Shown in pieces: positions 62,346-64,000 of a stretch of DNA of 64,000 bases. Source of the stretch: Ridgeia piscesae (taxonomy: Eukaryota > Annelida > Polychaeta > Sabellida > Siboglinidae); assembly GCA_025642075.2 (NCBI GenBank), contig JAODUO010001584.1, positions 1-64,000 on the forward strand, in the 5' to 3' direction. Within the stretch, counting starts at the first letter, position 1, and each line of letters starts with the position of its first letter. Made by a program: the position numbers and the translations under genes. A model generated the notes under the pieces. The model had not been told where the DNA came from and did not search any database. It worked only from the letters and a program-made list of their open reading frames with translations.

Positions 62346-63790
62346 CCAATATGGATAGCCTGAGTAAGGATGCTGCCAAGATAGGTGAATTTGTCCACAA
62401 TGTTGACCGTTTTCCAATAACTGTGATGACGGGCTCAGTATATGATGTGCCATGAACTGGCTGGTGCATAACTTAGTTGAAATGGTGAGACCAAAGTTCG
62501 TGCAAGCCTTTGCAACCAGATCCACACTAAGCTGCATTTCTGCTTGCGCATTGGCGATTAGGGCGCAATCTTTGGGGAAGAGAAGATCACGCACTTTTAC
62601 ATCTTGTATCTTGCTCATTGCCTGAAGCCTCTTGAGGTTGACTAGTTTCCATCCACGGGAAAGCAGACTTCAACGCCCATACTGTTGTCCTGGAATGCAT
62701 CCATGAGCATGGCAGAGGGAGGACATGAGGCTGAAAAGGATAGGGCCCAAAACACAACCTTACTTCACTCTGTTCGTGACTTGAAAGGGGGCGGAGGTCT
62801 CGTGAAATTGTTTGACCGTGCCAATAAGTGTATATGGGTAGCCATATTTTGCTATTACTTTCATAGGCTATCTCAACAAATAGTGTCAAAAGCCTTCGTA
62901 AGGTCCACAAAAGTGATATATAGAGATCTATTTGTTGTTTTTGAAACATTTCCTAGAGTTGTATGGCAGGAACTTAAAATCATATCCACTGTGCCACGTT
63001 CATTCATTTAGCCTCACAAGAAGGATATGTAGACGATCGAGCAAGATTCTCGTAAGTATTTTGTCTTCAATTGACACAAGGATGACCCTCTGTGATTGTA
63101 ACAAGACTGACGATTTCCCTTTCGCTTGTACATAATTTATGGATTATTGATACATCTTTGAACTCTTGAGGGATATGTTTTTGGGGCCATATTTCACACA
63201 CAAAAATCGTTCAGTTTCTCAACCAGACGAGGGCCGCTGGCTGTGTAGATCTCATATGGAATAGAGTCAACTCCTGGAGTATGTCCGTTAGAGAGAATGT
63301 TTATGGCCTTTGCTGTTTCCTGTATGGTGGGAGGTGCAGAAAGACCCTTGTTGACTTGGACCTGGATCTGAGGCAGACGGTTGATGGCCTCAACGTTGAT
63401 TGAGGAGTGTCTGCTAAGCACGCTGCTAAAGTACTCTGCTCACCGCTCTACATCAACGTTGCTCCTTTCAATAATAAGGGTTGTTCCATCTGCGTTCAAA
63501 AGGAGAGCTGTGCCTGAACGGATTGGGTGATGTATGGCTTTGAGGGAACTGTAGAAGTTTTTCAATCATGCCTGAATCTCATCTGCGTTCTGGCTGATCC
63601 AGATGTCTTATAACTCAGGAAACTTCTGCTGACTCTAAGCCTAAACCTGTTGAGAGCATCTTTCTTGGCAGTAGATTCTGGGTTATTACTGTATACCCGC
63701 TGAATATGATGTTTCTCGTTCAAAAGGCCAGACATTTTTCACAATTATCGTCGAACCAACTCCTGGTGTTTACGGGAAGTGAACCTACGG
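62346..63790 (-). mobile_element. Degenerate RTE-like LINE fragment
   Basis: Read on the minus strand from 63790: NTRSWFDDNCEK, LNADGTTLI, SSINVEAINRLPQ, ETAKAINILSNGHTPGVDSI, PYEIYTASGPRLVEKL, FVDLTKAFDTIC, then VRDLLFPKDCALIANAQAEM, ACTNFGLTIS and DKFTYLGSILTQAIHI. The order and motifs fit RTE-type reverse transcriptase. The catalytic box, normally FADD, reads FPKD, and there are multiple frameshifts and stops; the copy is dead. Confidence 0.88.
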
Positions 63791-63799
63791 GATTCTGAG

Positions 63800-64000
63800 A
63801 GAAAGAGAGAGGGAGGGAGGGAGGGAGGGAGGGAGGAGGGAGGGAGGGAGGGAGGGAGGGAGGGAGGGAGGGAGGGACGGAGGGAGGGAGGAGGGAGGGA
63901 GGGAGGGAGGGAGGGAGGGAGAGAGAGAGACAGAGAAGAGACAGAGACAGAGACAGAGACAGAGACAGAGACAGAGACAGAGACAGAGACAGAGACAGAG
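63800..64000. repeat. (GGGA)n then (GAGACA)n repeat, runs off the window
   Basis: GGGA/GGAG runs from 63806 to about 63920, then GAGACA repeats continue to the last base. Confidence 0.98.

Overview
This is a nuclear genome window from an animal, probably a marine invertebrate and quite possibly a mollusc. The evidence is GT-AG introns, a CMTR2-type mRNA cap methyltransferase, metazoan-style CutA, several families of LINE remnants, tRNA-derived SINEs, and very abundant micro- and minisatellites. The taxon is an inference; nothing in the window fixes it.

Four protein-coding genes can be reconstructed from exons whose splice phases agree. (1) 7711-10524 (+) is a two-exon gene for an unrecognised small protein with one N-terminal membrane segment. 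(2) 11463-23208 (-) is a complete 12-exon gene for CMTR2, the cap-2 ribose 2'-O-methyltransferase (about 764 aa). (3) 36881-43099 (+) is a complete 6-exon CutA gene (about 156 aa). (4) 44763-59589 (-) is a complete 8-exon gene for a hybrid cluster protein (HCP, hydroxylamine reductase family, about 639 aa). Its first exon supplies a mitochondrial-type presequence. Genes 1 and 2 converge, genes 2 and 3 diverge across 13.7 kb, and genes 3 and 4 converge. The genes are functionally unrelated housekeeping or metabolic genes; no operon-like logic is expected.

Most of the rest is repeat. Six minisatellites together cover roughly 12 kb: an 18-bp unit at 62-1030, 38 bp at 7916-9350, 21 bp at 16014-17911, 15 bp at 20930-21170, 25 bp at 29930-35500, and 23 bp at 38640-40350. 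Four of the six lie inside introns of the genes above. Long dinucleotide tracts lie at 3946-4313 (CA), 29200-29640 (AT), 36389-36536 (GT) and 54859-54918 (GT). The distal end (61840-64000) is tetra- and hexanucleotide repeats around a dead RTE-like LINE.

Mobile elements include a LINE on the + strand split by a second, oppositely oriented LINE with a visible 6-bp target duplication (24347-26360), further LINE fragments (6541-6913, 40470-40672, 62340-63790), two copies of one tRNA-derived SINE inside HCP introns, another SINE-like element in a CMTR2 intron, and two or three MITE-like inverted-repeat elements.

The most interesting item is the mitochondrial HCP gene. HCPs are known chiefly from anaerobic bacteria and archaea and from anaerobic protists, while here all cluster ligands are conserved in an intron-rich animal gene. 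Also notable are decayed tandem copies of two CutA exons, the unrecognised membrane protein, a 114-bp perfect palindrome, and a CMTR2 stop codon that sits inside a 20-bp tandem repeat.
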